Counted from the first letter of the stretch, positions 34,063 to 43,068 are shown. The stretch: 57,003 nucleotides of DNA from VRUE01 sp035712345 (GCA_035712345.1 DASTAY010000007.1:1-57003), one strand, 5' to 3'. Made by a program: numbers and translations. The notes: generated from the letters alone by a model not told the origin.

Positions 34063-37000
34063 TCAGACGTTCAGCCGCGGCAGGGCTCGCGCGAGCGGCC
34101 GCGGCAACCACCAGACCCGGTCGCCGAGGAGCAGCATCAAGGCCGGCAGGAGGACGATCCGCACCACCGTCGCGTCGAGCAGGACGGCGACCGTGAGACC
34201 GACCCCCAGTTGGCTGATCGTCGCGATCGAGGCGCCCGCGAAGGCGATGAAGACGGCCATCATGATCGCCGCGGCGCCGGTGATCACCCGCGCCGTGCGC
34301 TGCAGCCCGAACTCGATCGCGGCGGCGTTGTCGCCGTGGCGGTCGTAGTGCTCGCGCATCCGCACGAGGAGGAAGACCGCGTAGTCGATCGAGAGGCCGA
34401 AGACGACCCCGAAGATCGCCGTCGCTCCGACCGCGTCGACGTAGGTGTGGCCGCCCAGCGGCCAGTCTTCCGGCAGGTTGAAGAGCAGCGTGAGGATGCC
34501 GAAGGCGACGCCGACGGTCGCCAGGTTGAGGCCGACCGCGATCGCGGCCAGGGGCAGCGCGCGCAGGACGAGGAGCAGCACGAGGAAGGTCGCGATCGTG
34601 ATCGCCGCGACCACGAACGGGATCCGATCGCGGGTGATGCGACTGTAGTCGTCGAGCTGGGCGGGGCCGCCCGCCACACCGGTTTGGAGCCCGGCTTCGC
34701 GGCCCAGCGCGGCAGCCTCGGCGTCGAGTCGCTTGTTGAGGGCGATCGAGCCCGGCGAGTTGAACGTGTAGCGGGAGATGACCAGGATCGCCGCCGCCTG
34801 GCCGCCGCCATTCAGATCGACCACTTCGGCCGCCCGCTCGCGCGAGCGGGGCGGGGCGCCGTCGAGCGCCGAGAGCACGAAGTAGCCCGAGTCGAAGATG
34901 CCCGGGGTGGCGTGCTGGACGCGGCGCGCTTTGCGCTTCAGCGAGCTGGAGCCGGCGAGCACCTGCACGGTTGCGCGGCGCAAGCCCGACTGCAACGGAT
35001 AGGACTGGCTGTAGCCGCGCGCGAGGTTTTCTTCCAACGCCGTCGCGCCTTCGCGCAGCCGGGCGATCCCACTCGCAAGCGCCGTCGCGCCGGCGCCGAG
35101 CCTGGCGACACCGCTTTCCAGCCCCCTCGCGGCGCGGGCCAGGCGGGTCGAACCGTGGGCGAGCTTCTTGCCGGCTCCTTGGAGCTTCTGCAGGCCGTCG
35201 GAGAGCCGTACCGTCCCCCTGTTGAGTTTCTTGATCAGGGCGAGCCCGGAAACCAGCCAGTCGGTCACCTGCTTCGATTCTTCCGCGTCTTCTACGAGGA
35301 CCGCCTGCAGGGACGTGAGTTCGCCCGACAACCCGCTCGCCGCCGATAGAGCCCCCTGCACCGCCCCCAGCGTCGCGGCGTAGTTGGGGTCGGTTTTGCC
35401 GATCGTCATCCCTTCCAGCTGCGCAAGCGCGGTCTGCAGCTGTGCCGCCGCTTCTTCGGCCGAGCCCAGCAGGCGCGGGATCGACCGTTTGGAAACCTCG
35501 TTGAGCGATTTCTCCAGATGGCGTGACCGCGTCAGCGCGTTGCGGTTCAGGTTGGGGCCGAGGCTCTGCACCGCGAACTTGACGTTGAGGCCGGCGATCG
35601 CAGCTTTGTGCTGGGCGCCCGCGAGGCGGCGGGTGCCGTCGGCGAAGGTCTGCAGCGCGCCGACGGCGCGCCTGCTGCCGGCTTCCGCCTGGGTGAGCCC
35701 GTCGGCGAGCACGCTCGCACCGGTCGAGGCGCGACCCGAGCCCTCGGCCAACAGCCCGGCCCCGTAGCTCGCCTTCGCGATCCCTTCCCGCAGCTGGGCG
35801 ACGCCCGAGGCGGCGCGACCGAGGTTACGGCCGAGCCGGGTCAGCTGCGCGATCGGCCCCGATTCCCCGGCGGTGGCGAACAGGCCGGCCGCCTGCCGCA
35901 GCGGCGCCACCGCCTTCGAGACCTGCGCCGGGCCGATCACCGTCTGGACCCCCGGCTGCGCCGCGATCTTGTGCTGCCAACGGCTCAACACGGCCAGCCG
36001 TCGCGGTTCGGTGACGGTCCCCTGTTCGGCGCTGGCGACGATCACGAACGGCGCGTCGTAGCCGGGGCCGATCGAGTTCTCGATCAGTTCGAAGTCCTTC
36101 CTGGCGGGATCGTCCCGGGCAAGCTGCGTCTGGCTCGGCGGGCCCGTCTTCAGCCCGATCGCCGGCGCCGCGAGCACGAGGACGACGGCGCCGATCGCGA
36201 TCGCCACGGGCGCGGGACGGCGCAATGCGGCGTTCACGAACGCCATCAGGCGCGAGCGGCCCTCGCCGGGAGCGCGCCCGATCCGCCAGCGATCGAGGTT
36301 GGCGCCGACCAGGGTGAGGACTGCCGGCCCGACGACGGCCGCGGCGAGGACGCTGAGGGCGACGACGATCAGCAGGGTCGCCGCCAGCGAGCCGAGCAGG
36401 GAGCCGGGCACGACGAAGAACGCGACCAGCATCGAGAGCATCAGCGTGCTGCCGGCGAAGACCGTGGTGCGGCCGGCGGTGCGCCGGGTGGCGCGGGCGG
36501 CGTCGTGGGGCGTCGCGCCGGCGGCGAGCTCTTCGCGGAAGCGCGAGACCATCAACAGGGCGTAGTCGACCCCCAGCGCCAGGCCCATCATCGTGCAGAC
36601 CGTGAGGGCGAAGGCGTCGATGCTGAACCAGTTGGTCAGGATCGAGAGCAGACCGCGCGAGCCGATCACCGTCACCGCGCCGAAGGCAAGCGGGATCCCC
36701 GCCGCCACGGGCGAGCGAAAGACCAGCAGCAGCACGACCAGGAGGATCGGCAGTGCGATCAGCTCGCCGCGCTCGGTGGCGGCGATCGAGTCCTCCTGGA
36801 TCGACCGCGAGAGAGTCGCGTAGCCAGTCTGGGTCCAGCGCAGCGGCGGGTGGATGTTCGCCGCAAGGATCTCGTTCAGTTCGGGGACGACGTCGTTCAC
36901 CGCCTGCGCGATGCCGACGTGGAAGTCGACGATCACGATCGCCCGCCGCGGCCCGGGCCGGAGGCGCCGCACCGCCCCGCGATCCCAGGGGGAGAGCGTC

Positions 37001-37296
37001 GTCACCGCGGGACTGCTGCGGCGCAGGGCACGGATCAACCGCGGTCCCTGGCGATCGAGCTGGCTCCTCGGCCCACGCAGGAGGACCACGAAGGGCGCGC
37101 TGTCGCCGAAGTGGCGTTGCAGCAGGGCGGTGGCCCGGGCCGAGGAGGACCCCGGGATTTCGAGGCTCGTCGGGCTCAGCTTCCCCTCGACCCCGGCGCC
37201 GAGGGCGCCGAGGGCGACCAAAATCGCGAAGGCGGCCACCAGCACCCGTCTCGGGTGCCCTAGCAGCCCGCCACCCCTGCTCCTCCTCGAGGCCAC
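34063..37296 (-). CDS. MMPL/RND-family transporter with a coiled-coil periplasmic insert (first copy)
   Basis: 1077 aa, GTG start at 37296. An RND-fold exporter with 12 or so TM segments in two halves. Membrane motifs include VFRSPVAAGIPLAFGAVTV, MMGLALGVDYALLMVSRFREEL and, in the second half, IFGVVFGLSIDYAVFLLVRMREHY, which carries the proton-relay Asp. Between the halves a long stretch of Gly-x-x-x-Leu repeats (SGRASTGASVLADGLTQAEAG) resembles the YhgE/Pip coiled coil. The family exports lipids or other hydrophobic compounds in actinobacteria. It precedes the mce genes and is divergent (35 nt) from paralogue P3. Confidence 0.9.
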   Translation of the reverse strand: MASRRSRGGGLLGHPRRVLVAAFAILVALGALGAGVEGKLSPTSLEIPGSSSARATALLQRHFGDSAPFVVLLRGPRSQLDRQGPRLIRALRRSSPAVTTLSPWDRGAVRRLRPGPRRAIVIVDFHVGIAQAVNDVVPELNEILAANIHPPLRWTQTGYATLSRSIQEDSIAATERGELIALPILLVVLLLVFRSPVAAGIPLAFGAVTVIGSRGLLSILTNWFSIDAFALTVCTMMGLALGVDYALLMVSRFREELAAGATPHDAARATRRTAGRTTVFAGSTLMLSMLVAFFVVPGSLLGSLAATLLIVVALSVLAAAVVGPAVLTLVGANLDRWRIGRAPGEGRSRLMAFVNAALRRPAPVAIAIGAVVLVLAAPAIGLKTGPPSQTQLARDDPARKDFELIENSIGPGYDAPFVIVASAEQGTVTEPRRLAVLSRWQHKIAAQPGVQTVIGPAQVSKAVAPLRQAAGLFATAGESGPIAQLTRLGRNLGRAASGVAQLREGIAKASYGAGLLAEGSGRASTGASVLADGLTQAEAGSRRAVGALQTFADGTRRLAGAQHKAAIAGLNVKFAVQSLGPNLNRNALTRSRHLEKSLNEVSKRSIPRLLGSAEEAAAQLQTALAQLEGMTIGKTDPNYAATLGAVQGALSAASGLSGELTSLQAVLVEDAEESKQVTDWLVSGLALIKKLNRGTVRLSDGLQKLQGAGKKLAHGSTRLARAARGLESGVARLGAGATALASGIARLREGATALEENLARGYSQSYPLQSGLRRATVQVLAGSSSLKRKARRVQHATPGIFDSGYFVLSALDGAPPRSRERAAEVVDLNGGGQAAAILVISRYTFNSPGSIALNKRLDAEAAALGREAGLQTGVAGGPAQLDDYSRITRDRIPFVVAAITIATFLVLLLVLRALPLAAIAVGLNLATVGVAFGILTLLFNLPEDWPLGGHTYVDAVGATAIFGVVFGLSIDYAVFLLVRMREHYDRHGDNAAAIEFGLQRTARVITGAAAIMMAVFIAFAGASIATISQLGVGLTVAVLLDATVVRIVLLPALMLLLGDRVWWLPRPLARALPRLNV

Positions 37297-37331
37297 CGTG
37301 CTAGTTTGGCGGTCGGGGACTACGGAGGGGG

Positions 37332-38105
37332 ATGAAGATGCGGAAGACTTTGTTAAGGACGCTGGTCGTGTTGGCGGCGGTCGGCCTCGTCGGAGCCGCG
37401 TCGGCTACGGCGATCAAGCTGCGGATCGGCAACATCATCATCGTCGGCGACGGCGGCTTCTCGCCGACCAAGCTGCCCAAGCACGAAAACGCGCCGATCA
37501 AACTCTTCGGCCACGCGACCTTCAAGACGGTCGACGGCACCCGGCCTTCGCCCCTGCGCGTCCTGACGCTCGAATACGACAAGCACGGCGCGGTCGAGAC
37601 GCGCGGCCTGCCGAAATGCACGATGGGGAAGCTGGTGGCCACCACGACGCCCCAGGCACGCAAGCTCTGCCCCGGTGCGATCGTCGGCACGGGCTTCGGC
37701 ACCGGCGTGGTCGAACTCCCCGAACAGAAGCCGATCGAAGTCTCCTCGCCGCTGACCCTGTTCAACGGCCCGGAGAAGCACGGCAACCCGACCGTTCTCG
37801 GCCATGCGCACATCGACTATCCGGGCCCGACGACCTACGTGATCTCGATCGAGATCCAGAAAGTCCATCACGGCCGTTACGGCTTCAAGACGGTCGCCAA
37901 CTTCCCGAAACTGGTCAACGGGTACGGCTCGCCGATCTCCGGGCACCTGACGATCGGCAAGGAATGGAACTACCACGGCCAGCGATTGAGCTACGCCAAC
38001 GCGCATTGCGCCGACGGCCGCCTGCAGGCGAAGGCCGAGTTCAGCTTCGAAGACGGCAGCTTCGTCGAGGGCACCGTCTTCAAGCCCTGCACCGTGCGCA
38101 AGTAG
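37332..38105 (+). CDS. Secreted four-cysteine paralogue family, member P3
   Basis: 257 aa (a second ATG at 37338 is the alternative start; a GGAGGGGG site serves both). Signal peptide: LLRTLVVLAAVGLVGAASA. It shares with the others LRIGNIIIVGDGGFSPTKLPK, a GLPKC motif, KLCPGAIVGTG, SPLTLFNGPEKHGNPTVLGHA, SYANAHCADG and a final Cys (KPCTVRK). It diverges from the first MMPL gene over only 35 nt, so their promoters must overlap. The function is unknown; a partner or cargo carrier for MMPL/MCE is inferred. Confidence 0.7.
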   Translation: MKMRKTLLRTLVVLAAVGLVGAASATAIKLRIGNIIIVGDGGFSPTKLPKHENAPIKLFGHATFKTVDGTRPSPLRVLTLEYDKHGAVETRGLPKCTMGKLVATTTPQARKLCPGAIVGTGFGTGVVELPEQKPIEVSSPLTLFNGPEKHGNPTVLGHAHIDYPGPTTYVISIEIQKVHHGRYGFKTVANFPKLVNGYGSPISGHLTIGKEWNYHGQRLSYANAHCADGRLQAKAEFSFEDGSFVEGTVFKPCTVRK

Positions 38106-38158
38106 GGCCCGCGCCGCCATGGCGCTACCCTGGTGGGTACCGGGGTGTTTAGGAGGCG

Positions 38159-38929
38159 ATGATCCGAAAGCGGCTTTTGATCGTGGGTGCGCTGTTCGTG
38201 GCGTGCGCCTCGCTGCTCGGCGGCTCCGCCGGAGCCGCGACCGTTCGAGTGGGGACCCTCGTCCTCCACGCCGACGGCGGTTTCGAGCCGCGCCTGCTGC
38301 CGAAACACTCCTATGCGCCGATTCATTTCCAGGGGTACGGTCAGATCAAGACCACCGACGGCTCGGTCCCACCGCCCCTCCAGCACGTGAAACTGGAATT
38401 CGACCGCGACGGGCACCTGACCACCGCCGGACTGCCCGTCTGCCCCGTCTCCAAGCTCGAAGGGGCCACGACCCGAGAGGCGCGGCAACGGTGTCGAGAC
38501 GCGATCGTCGGCAACGGCCACATCGCTGCCGTGGTCAATCTCATCGGCCTGGCGCAGATCGAGTTGCATGTGCCCCTGACCCTCTTCAACGGCCCGCCCC
38601 ACGACGGCAACCCGACGGTCCTCGGCCACGCCCGGGCGCCCTTCCCGATCTCCGAGACCTACATCATCGTCGCACCGATCGAAAAGCGCCACGGCGGCAT
38701 CTACGGCTACCGCAGTGAATTCGACATCCCCCCGATCGCGGGCGGGTTCGGCTCGCTGACCCGCATCGACGCGAACATCGGCCGCCGGTACCGCTCCGGC
38801 GGGCGAGAGCTCAGCTACGTCTCGGCTCGCTGCTCGGACTACATCTTGCAAACCCGCGGGTTCTTCGCCTTCGCCGACGGCACCGTCATCTACGGCAGCG
38901 CCTTCAAGACCTGCACCCCCAGGCCCTGA
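38159..38929 (+). CDS. Secreted four-cysteine paralogue family, member P4
   Basis: 256 aa. An AGGAGG lies only 2 nt before the ATG, which is unusually close. Signal peptide: LLIVGALFVACASLLGGSAGA. Family landmarks are VGTLVLHADGGFEPRLLPK, AGLPVCPVSKL, RCRDAIVGNG, VPLTLFNGPPHDGNPTVLGHA, SYVSARCSDY and KTCTPRP. It is closest to P3 (both have the GNPTVLGHA block), and the pair is probably a tandem duplication. The tRNA-Lys gene follows at 38966. Confidence 0.7.
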   Translation: MIRKRLLIVGALFVACASLLGGSAGAATVRVGTLVLHADGGFEPRLLPKHSYAPIHFQGYGQIKTTDGSVPPPLQHVKLEFDRDGHLTTAGLPVCPVSKLEGATTREARQRCRDAIVGNGHIAAVVNLIGLAQIELHVPLTLFNGPPHDGNPTVLGHARAPFPISETYIIVAPIEKRHGGIYGYRSEFDIPPIAGGFGSLTRIDANIGRRYRSGGRELSYVSARCSDYILQTRGFFAFADGTVIYGSAFKTCTPRP

Positions 38930-38950
38930 CCGCCGAGGTCGCTGTCTTCC

Positions 38951-38956
38951 TATACT
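38951..38956 (+). promoter_or_regulatory. -10 box of tRNA-Lys
   Basis: TATACT lies 9 nt upstream of the tRNA 5' end, a suitable distance for a -10 element; no clear -35 is visible. Confidence 0.5.
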
Positions 38957-38965
38957 GCCCGTCCC

Positions 38966-39038
38966 GGGCCGTTAGCTCAGTTGGTAGAGCAGGAGACTCT
39001 TAATCTCAAGGTCGAAGGTTCGAGCCCTTCACGGCCCA
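38966..39038 (+). tRNA. tRNA-Lys (anticodon CTT)
   Basis: The 73-nt cloverleaf has a perfect 7-bp acceptor stem (GGGCCGT/ACGGCCC), a D-loop with AGCTCAGTTGGTAGAGC, anticodon loop CTCTTAA (anticodon CTT, Lys) and T-arm GGTTCGAGCC. The discriminator base is A at 39038. CCA is not encoded. The outermost anticodon-stem pair is G-A, otherwise the fold is canonical. Confidence 0.95.
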
Positions 39039-39052
39039 TTCCCTCGCCGCGT

Positions 39053-39853
39053 TCATCCACCCGGGGGGGCGCCGCCAAGGCCGCCGAACGGGTTTTCCAG
39101 CGATTCCTTGTTGGCCTTGCTTTCCGCCTTCGCCGCTTCCTTCTTCTGCTTGGCGAAGGCCTTCCCGCGTTTGCGGAATTCAGCCAGCTGTTTTTCGATG
39201 CCCTTGGCTTCCGCCTTGGAGCCGGCTTCCGCCGCCGCCTGCTTGGCCGCCTTGTCGCCTGCGGCGAAGTCGCCCGCAAAGTACTCGTAGATCGCCAGCG
39301 TGCTCAGCGAGCCGAGGTTGGGGCGCTGCTCGGCGGCGATCCGCTGCGCCTTCGCCGCCTGCGAGACGTTTTCCTGGGCTTCGCGGATCGTGGTGCTGCC
39401 TTCGGCCTGGCGAAAGTAGGTGGACGAGACCAGCTGCGCGCCGGTCGGGCTCGGTTCGTCAGCCAGCTTCAGATAGCGGGCCCAGGATTCCGAGGCGGCG
39501 GCGAAGTCCTGCTTGGCTTCAGGAGTGATCGTCGGCGTTTCGGAGGCGAATTCCTGTTCGATCTGGGCGTTCCCGGCGTTGATCCGCGCCCGCGTCAGCG
39601 CAAGTAGGAGCTGTTCGTCTTCGGGGTTCTTGGCCAGGCGCCGTTCGATCCGTTCGGCCTGTTCGTGCAGCACCTTGGCGGCGCTGGTGGTCGAGCCCGA
39701 GCCGCCGAGGATGTTGGCCAGGTTGAACGGCCCGACGACGAGGAAGAGGCTCGCTCCCATCAACAGGGCGAGGATCGCGTAGACGACGCGGATCACGTGC
39801 TTGCGTCTCCCGCGCGTGTCGAAGAGCATTCGCCGCTCGCCGCTCGATGCCAT
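39053..39853 (-). CDS. Membrane-anchored TPR-like helical repeat protein
   Basis: 266 aa: a basic N-terminus, one TM helix (VVYAILALLMGASLFLVV), then alpha-helical repeats with TPR character (NPEDEQLLLALTRARINAGN, LGSLSTLAIYEYFAGDFAAG) and a Lys/Ala/Glu-rich helix with a Gly-rich tail. It is probably a scaffold facing outside or inside the membrane; the partner is unknown. It sits 5 nt downstream of tatC in the same direction, so it is likely co-transcribed with the Tat genes. No specific family assignment. Confidence 0.65.
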   Translation of the reverse strand: MASSGERRMLFDTRGRRKHVIRVVYAILALLMGASLFLVVGPFNLANILGGSGSTTSAAKVLHEQAERIERRLAKNPEDEQLLLALTRARINAGNAQIEQEFASETPTITPEAKQDFAAASESWARYLKLADEPSPTGAQLVSSTYFRQAEGSTTIREAQENVSQAAKAQRIAAEQRPNLGSLSTLAIYEYFAGDFAAGDKAAKQAAAEAGSKAEAKGIEKQLAEFRKRGKAFAKQKKEAAKAESKANKESLENPFGGLGGAPPGG

Positions 39854-39858
39854 GCTGC

Positions 39859-40629
39859 CTATCTCTCCTGCGTAGAGGGTTCCGTGCTGCCGCGCGCCGC
39901 CTTCGGCCCGAAGGCTCGCGCTAGCAAGATACTCAACTCGTACAAAGCAAGCAGGGGAACCATCTCGATCAGCATCGAGACCGGGTCGACGCCGGGAAGG
40001 GCGGCGGCGACGATCGCGATCACGAGATAGGCGTAGCGGCGGTTGGAGCTGAGCTGCTGGACGCTGACGATGCCGAGCCGGGTGACGGCGAGGATCGCCA
40101 GGGGGAGCTGGAAGATGATGCCCCCCGCGAGCATGGTGGTGGAGAAGAAGCTGTAGTAGTCGCGGGCGCGCACCTGGACGTTGAACTGGCTGTCGTTGAA
40201 GTTGAGCAGGAACTTGACCGCGGCCGGCATGACGACGAAGTAGGCGAAGGCGACACCGGCGGCGAAGAGCAGCGGCGCGATCAGCATGATCGGCAGCGCG
40301 ACGCGACGCTCGGCGTCGCTGAAGGCGGGCAGGACGTAGGCGTAGGCCTGATAGAGCAGGACGGGCAGCGAGAGGATGATCGCACCGTAGGCGGCGACGG
40401 TCAGGGTCGTCGTGAAGGGCTCGGTGACGCCGAAGGTGATCAGCTGCTTGTGGCCGTTGGGCAGGGGACCTGAGGCGATTTCGAGCAAGAGGTGGTTCTG
40501 CCAGAAGCAGAGCGCGAGAGCGACGCCGAACGCGGCCCCGCAGACGATCAGGCGGTGACGCAGCTCGTCGAGATGCTCGACCAGGCTGAGCCGGTCCTCA
40601 TGGGACACCGGCCGGACGCGGCGGGGCAT
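39859..40629 (-). CDS. tatC: Sec-independent translocase TatC
   Basis: 256 aa, six TM segments. The N-terminal cytoplasmic motif SLVEHLDELRHRL is the TatC signature that binds twin-arginine signals; later signatures include the FxxPxxF-like VTEPFTTTL and SPAVALYQ-like LPVLLYQAYAYVLPAF. It works with TatA to export folded proteins such as the Rieske subunit encoded nearby. The start follows the tatA stop by 12 nt. Confidence 0.95.
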   Translation of the reverse strand: MPRRVRPVSHEDRLSLVEHLDELRHRLIVCGAAFGVALALCFWQNHLLLEIASGPLPNGHKQLITFGVTEPFTTTLTVAAYGAIILSLPVLLYQAYAYVLPAFSDAERRVALPIMLIAPLLFAAGVAFAYFVVMPAAVKFLLNFNDSQFNVQVRARDYYSFFSTTMLAGGIIFQLPLAILAVTRLGIVSVQQLSSNRRYAYLVIAIVAAALPGVDPVSMLIEMVPLLALYELSILLARAFGPKAARGSTEPSTQER

Positions 40630-40641
40630 CCCTGGCAGGCC

Positions 40642-40884
40642 TCAGGTTCGCTTGTGTGCGACCGGCTCGGCGTTCTCGTCCGCGACCGGCCCCGGATCGC
40701 CGGGGGGGATCTCGCGCTGCCGGGTCGGCTCCACGTCGTCGTCCTCGCCGGTGACCGACCCTTTGAACTCACGGATGCCCTTGCCGAGCGAGCGACCGAG
40801 CTCCGGCAGGCGTTTGGGGCCGAAGACCACCAGGGCGATGATCAGGACGACCATGATCTCGAGGGGACCGATGTTTCCGAGCAT
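40642..40884 (-). CDS. tatA: Sec-independent translocase TatA
   Basis: 80 aa. A single TM helix (LEIMVVLIIALVVFGPKRLPELGRSLG) holds the conserved FGPKRLPE hinge, followed by an amphipathic helix and a charged tail. It forms the variable pore of the Tat system. The upstream frame is open but is rejected because a perfect TAnnnT box sits exactly 6 nt before this ATG. Confidence 0.93.
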   Translation of the reverse strand: MLGNIGPLEIMVVLIIALVVFGPKRLPELGRSLGKGIREFKGSVTGEDDDVEPTRQREIPPGDPGPVADENAEPVAHKRT

Positions 40885-40890
40885 CGACCC

Positions 40891-40896
40891 ATGGTA
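40891..40896 (-). promoter_or_regulatory. TAnnnT box (TACCAT) of tatAC
   Basis: Minus-strand TACCAT ends 6 nt (GGGTCG) before the tatA ATG, predicting leaderless transcription. Confidence 0.5.
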
Positions 40897-41009
40897 ACGG
40901 GCTGCGAAAGCGACCGGATCAGCTCGAATCGAGGCGGCGCCTACCCGATTCTTGGTTTTTCCGCCGTCTTCGCGGAAAAGTGCGGATAAAAACGCGGCCT
41001 CGCGTGTTC

Positions 41010-41015
41010 GATAGT
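41010..41015 (+). promoter_or_regulatory. -10-like box (GATAGT)
   Basis: GATAGT ends 6 nt before the ATG at 41022, the same spacing as other leaderless candidates. Confidence 0.35.
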
Positions 41016-41021
41016 CAGCGC

Positions 41022-41354
41022 ATGAACCACGCGGGCCGCACAACGACGAGGGCTGAGGCTGGTCTTCACGTCTGTCCGGAGTGCGGCTCGGATCTCGTCC
41101 AACCGACGCGCTGGGAGCAGACCCCCAAACGCGGCCACTGGCATCTATGGCGCCGTTGCCCCGAGTGCGAGTGGCGCAGCGACGGCATCCACGGCGAGCG
41201 CGAGATCGACGCCTTCGACGAGGCGCTCGACGACGGCGCCGACGCCCTCGCTGCGGAGCTCGAGGAGCTCGAGCGGGAGGGCATGCGCGAAATCGCCGCG
41301 GTCTTCGCCGCGGCGCTGGCCGCGGATCTGATCAGCGCCGACGACTTTTCTTAG
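41022..41354 (+). CDS. Small double-CxxC zinc-ribbon protein
   Basis: 110 aa. Two Cys pairs (VCPECGSDL near residue 17 and RCPECEWRSDG near 45) form a likely treble-clef or ribbon zinc site. The C-terminal half is an acidic alpha helix (DEALDDGADALAAELEELEREGMREI). This shape suits a nucleic-acid or RNA polymerase-associated protein, but no family is recognised. It is divergent from tatA and convergent with the polyprenyl synthase gene, with 6 nt between the stops. Confidence 0.65.
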   Translation: MNHAGRTTTRAEAGLHVCPECGSDLVQPTRWEQTPKRGHWHLWRRCPECEWRSDGIHGEREIDAFDEALDDGADALAAELEELEREGMREIAAVFAAALAADLISADDFS

Positions 41355-41360
41355 CGCGGC

Positions 41361-42326
41361 TCAGCTGTACCTCTGCACGACGCCGTCGGCGACGAGGTCG
41401 AAGAGCTTGCGCCGTTCGGCGTCGAAGCCTGCCTGGCCGAGGCTGCGCTTGCCTTCGGCGACCATCTCGAGGGCGCGCGAGCGGACCTGCCGCAAGGCGC
41501 CGGTGGCCTCGATCCGGTCGCACAGCGCCGCGGCTTCGGCGCCGTCCAGCGAGCGCAGATCGCTAGTCAGGATCTGCGGGTCCCCCGCGGCGGCGAGGAT
41601 CAGCGGCAACGTCACGGTGCCGTCGAGCAGATCCGTCCCCCGCGCCTTGCCGGTCCGCTCCGGCGGCCCGGAGACGTCGAGCACGTCGTCGAGCAGCTGG
41701 AAGGCGAGGCCGATGGCGGCCCCGAAGGCCCCCAGCTCCTCCGTGTCGCAACCGAGCCGGCAGGCGCACTCGAACAGCGCCCCGGTCTTGAGCCGGCAGC
41801 GCTCCAGGTAGCGCTGCTCGCCGATCGTCGTGTCGTAGGCGTCGCGACGCTGGGCCAGCTCGCCCTGCGCCAACGCGACGGAGGCCGACGAGAGCAACTC
41901 GATAGCCCGCTGATCGCCGGCGGCGGCCAGCAGGGCAAAGGCGCGCGAGAACAGCAGGTCGCCCGTTGCAGTCGCCCGCTCGCGTCCCGATGTCGCCGCC
42001 ACCGTCGGGCGGCCGCGGCGCAGCGGGGCGTCATCGAGCACGTCGTCGTGGACCAGCGTCGCCATGTGGATCAGCTCGATCGCCGTCGCCGCGCGGACGG
42101 CGCCGGCCCCGGCGCCTTCGCCGGCGCTGAGCAGGACCAGCATCGGCCGCAGCCGCTTGCCACCGGCCTCCAGCGTCATCGCCGCGTCGGCGGCGAGCGT
42201 CTCTCCATGGCCCGCGATCTGCTGGCGCAGCATCTGCTCGACCTCGCCGAGCCGCGCCGGCAGCCAACGGCTCGAGGCGTCGAGGACCGCCGTTACCGGG
42301 GGTGGGACGGCGGAATGGCGGGTCAC
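41361..42326 (-). CDS. Polyprenyl (probably heptaprenyl-type) diphosphate synthase
   Basis: 321 aa. All-trans isoprenyl diphosphate synthase with the first Asp-rich motif LVHDDVLDDAPLRRGRPT and the second QLLDDVLDV, plus GGKRLRPMLVLL at the N-terminus. It builds the side chain of menaquinone from farnesyl- and isopentenyl diphosphate. It overlaps menG (ATGA), a linked quinone step, which favours the long-chain assignment. The chain length is not readable from sequence alone. Confidence 0.9.
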   Translation of the reverse strand: MTRHSAVPPPVTAVLDASSRWLPARLGEVEQMLRQQIAGHGETLAADAAMTLEAGGKRLRPMLVLLSAGEGAGAGAVRAATAIELIHMATLVHDDVLDDAPLRRGRPTVAATSGRERATATGDLLFSRAFALLAAAGDQRAIELLSSASVALAQGELAQRRDAYDTTIGEQRYLERCRLKTGALFECACRLGCDTEELGAFGAAIGLAFQLLDDVLDVSGPPERTGKARGTDLLDGTVTLPLILAAAGDPQILTSDLRSLDGAEAAALCDRIEATGALRQVRSRALEMVAEGKRSLGQAGFDAERRKLFDLVADGVVQRYS

Positions 42327-43051
42327 CCTCCGGCGATGCCGCTGTGGATTGCCAGGATCCCCCCAGCCGTGAGCAGCCAGCGGATCTGCCCGAAGCCGGC
42401 TGCGTCCATCCGCATGGCAAGGCCAGGCGGATCAGGGAAGTTGTGGACCGACTCGGAGAGATAGGAGTAGGCCTCCGGATTGGGCGTCAGGCGCCCGAGG
42501 ACCGGCACGATCCGGTCGAACCACAGCGAGTAGAAGGTCGAGAAAGGCGGCCGCTGCGGCTCGGTGAACTCGAGGATGACCAGCCTCCCCCCCGGCTTGA
42601 GCACACGCGCCATCTCGCGCAGCCCCTTGTCGCGGTCGGCGAAGTTGCGAACGCCGAAGCCGACGGTCAGCGCGTCGAAGCGACCCTCGTCGTAGGGGAG
42701 CTGCAAGGCGTCGGCCCACTCGAAGCGAACCGGCGTCCCACGCTCGACGGCCTTCTCACGCGCCAGGTCGAGCATCGGCTCCGAGAAATCGCAGCCGACC
42801 ACGTGACCGCCGGGCGCGACCCGGGCGGCGAGCTCGAAGCTCAGGTCTCCGGTTCCGCAGCAGACGTCGAGAACAGCGTCTCCGGGGGAGACCCCCGCCC
42901 GATCGACCGCCCGCTGCCTCCAGGAATGGTGCAGGCCGGCGGTCATCAACGAGTTGAGCAGGTCGTAACGGCCGGCGATCCGGTCGAACATGCCCTGGAC
43001 CTGCTCGGAGAACTGGGCGGATTCCCGCGAGGGCTTGATGGTGTCCGTCAT
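42323..43051 (-). CDS. menG: Demethylmenaquinone methyltransferase
   Basis: 242 aa. UbiE/MenG SAM-dependent methyltransferase: MFDRIAGRYDLLNSLMTAG at the N-terminus, the SAM motif VLDVCCGTGDLSF, and FGVRNFADRDKGLREMARVLKPGG. It methylates demethylmenaquinone to menaquinone, the electron carrier for the adjacent qcr complex. The ATG at 43051 is chosen; the upstream open frame only shadows qcrC. Confidence 0.92.
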   Translation of the reverse strand: MTDTIKPSRESAQFSEQVQGMFDRIAGRYDLLNSLMTAGLHHSWRQRAVDRAGVSPGDAVLDVCCGTGDLSFELAARVAPGGHVVGCDFSEPMLDLAREKAVERGTPVRFEWADALQLPYDEGRFDALTVGFGVRNFADRDKGLREMARVLKPGGRLVILEFTEPQRPPFSTFYSLWFDRIVPVLGRLTPNPEAYSYLSESVHNFPDPPGLAMRMDAAGFGQIRWLLTAGGILAIHSGIAGG

Positions 43052-43068
43052 CGGACCCAGTCTGGCAC

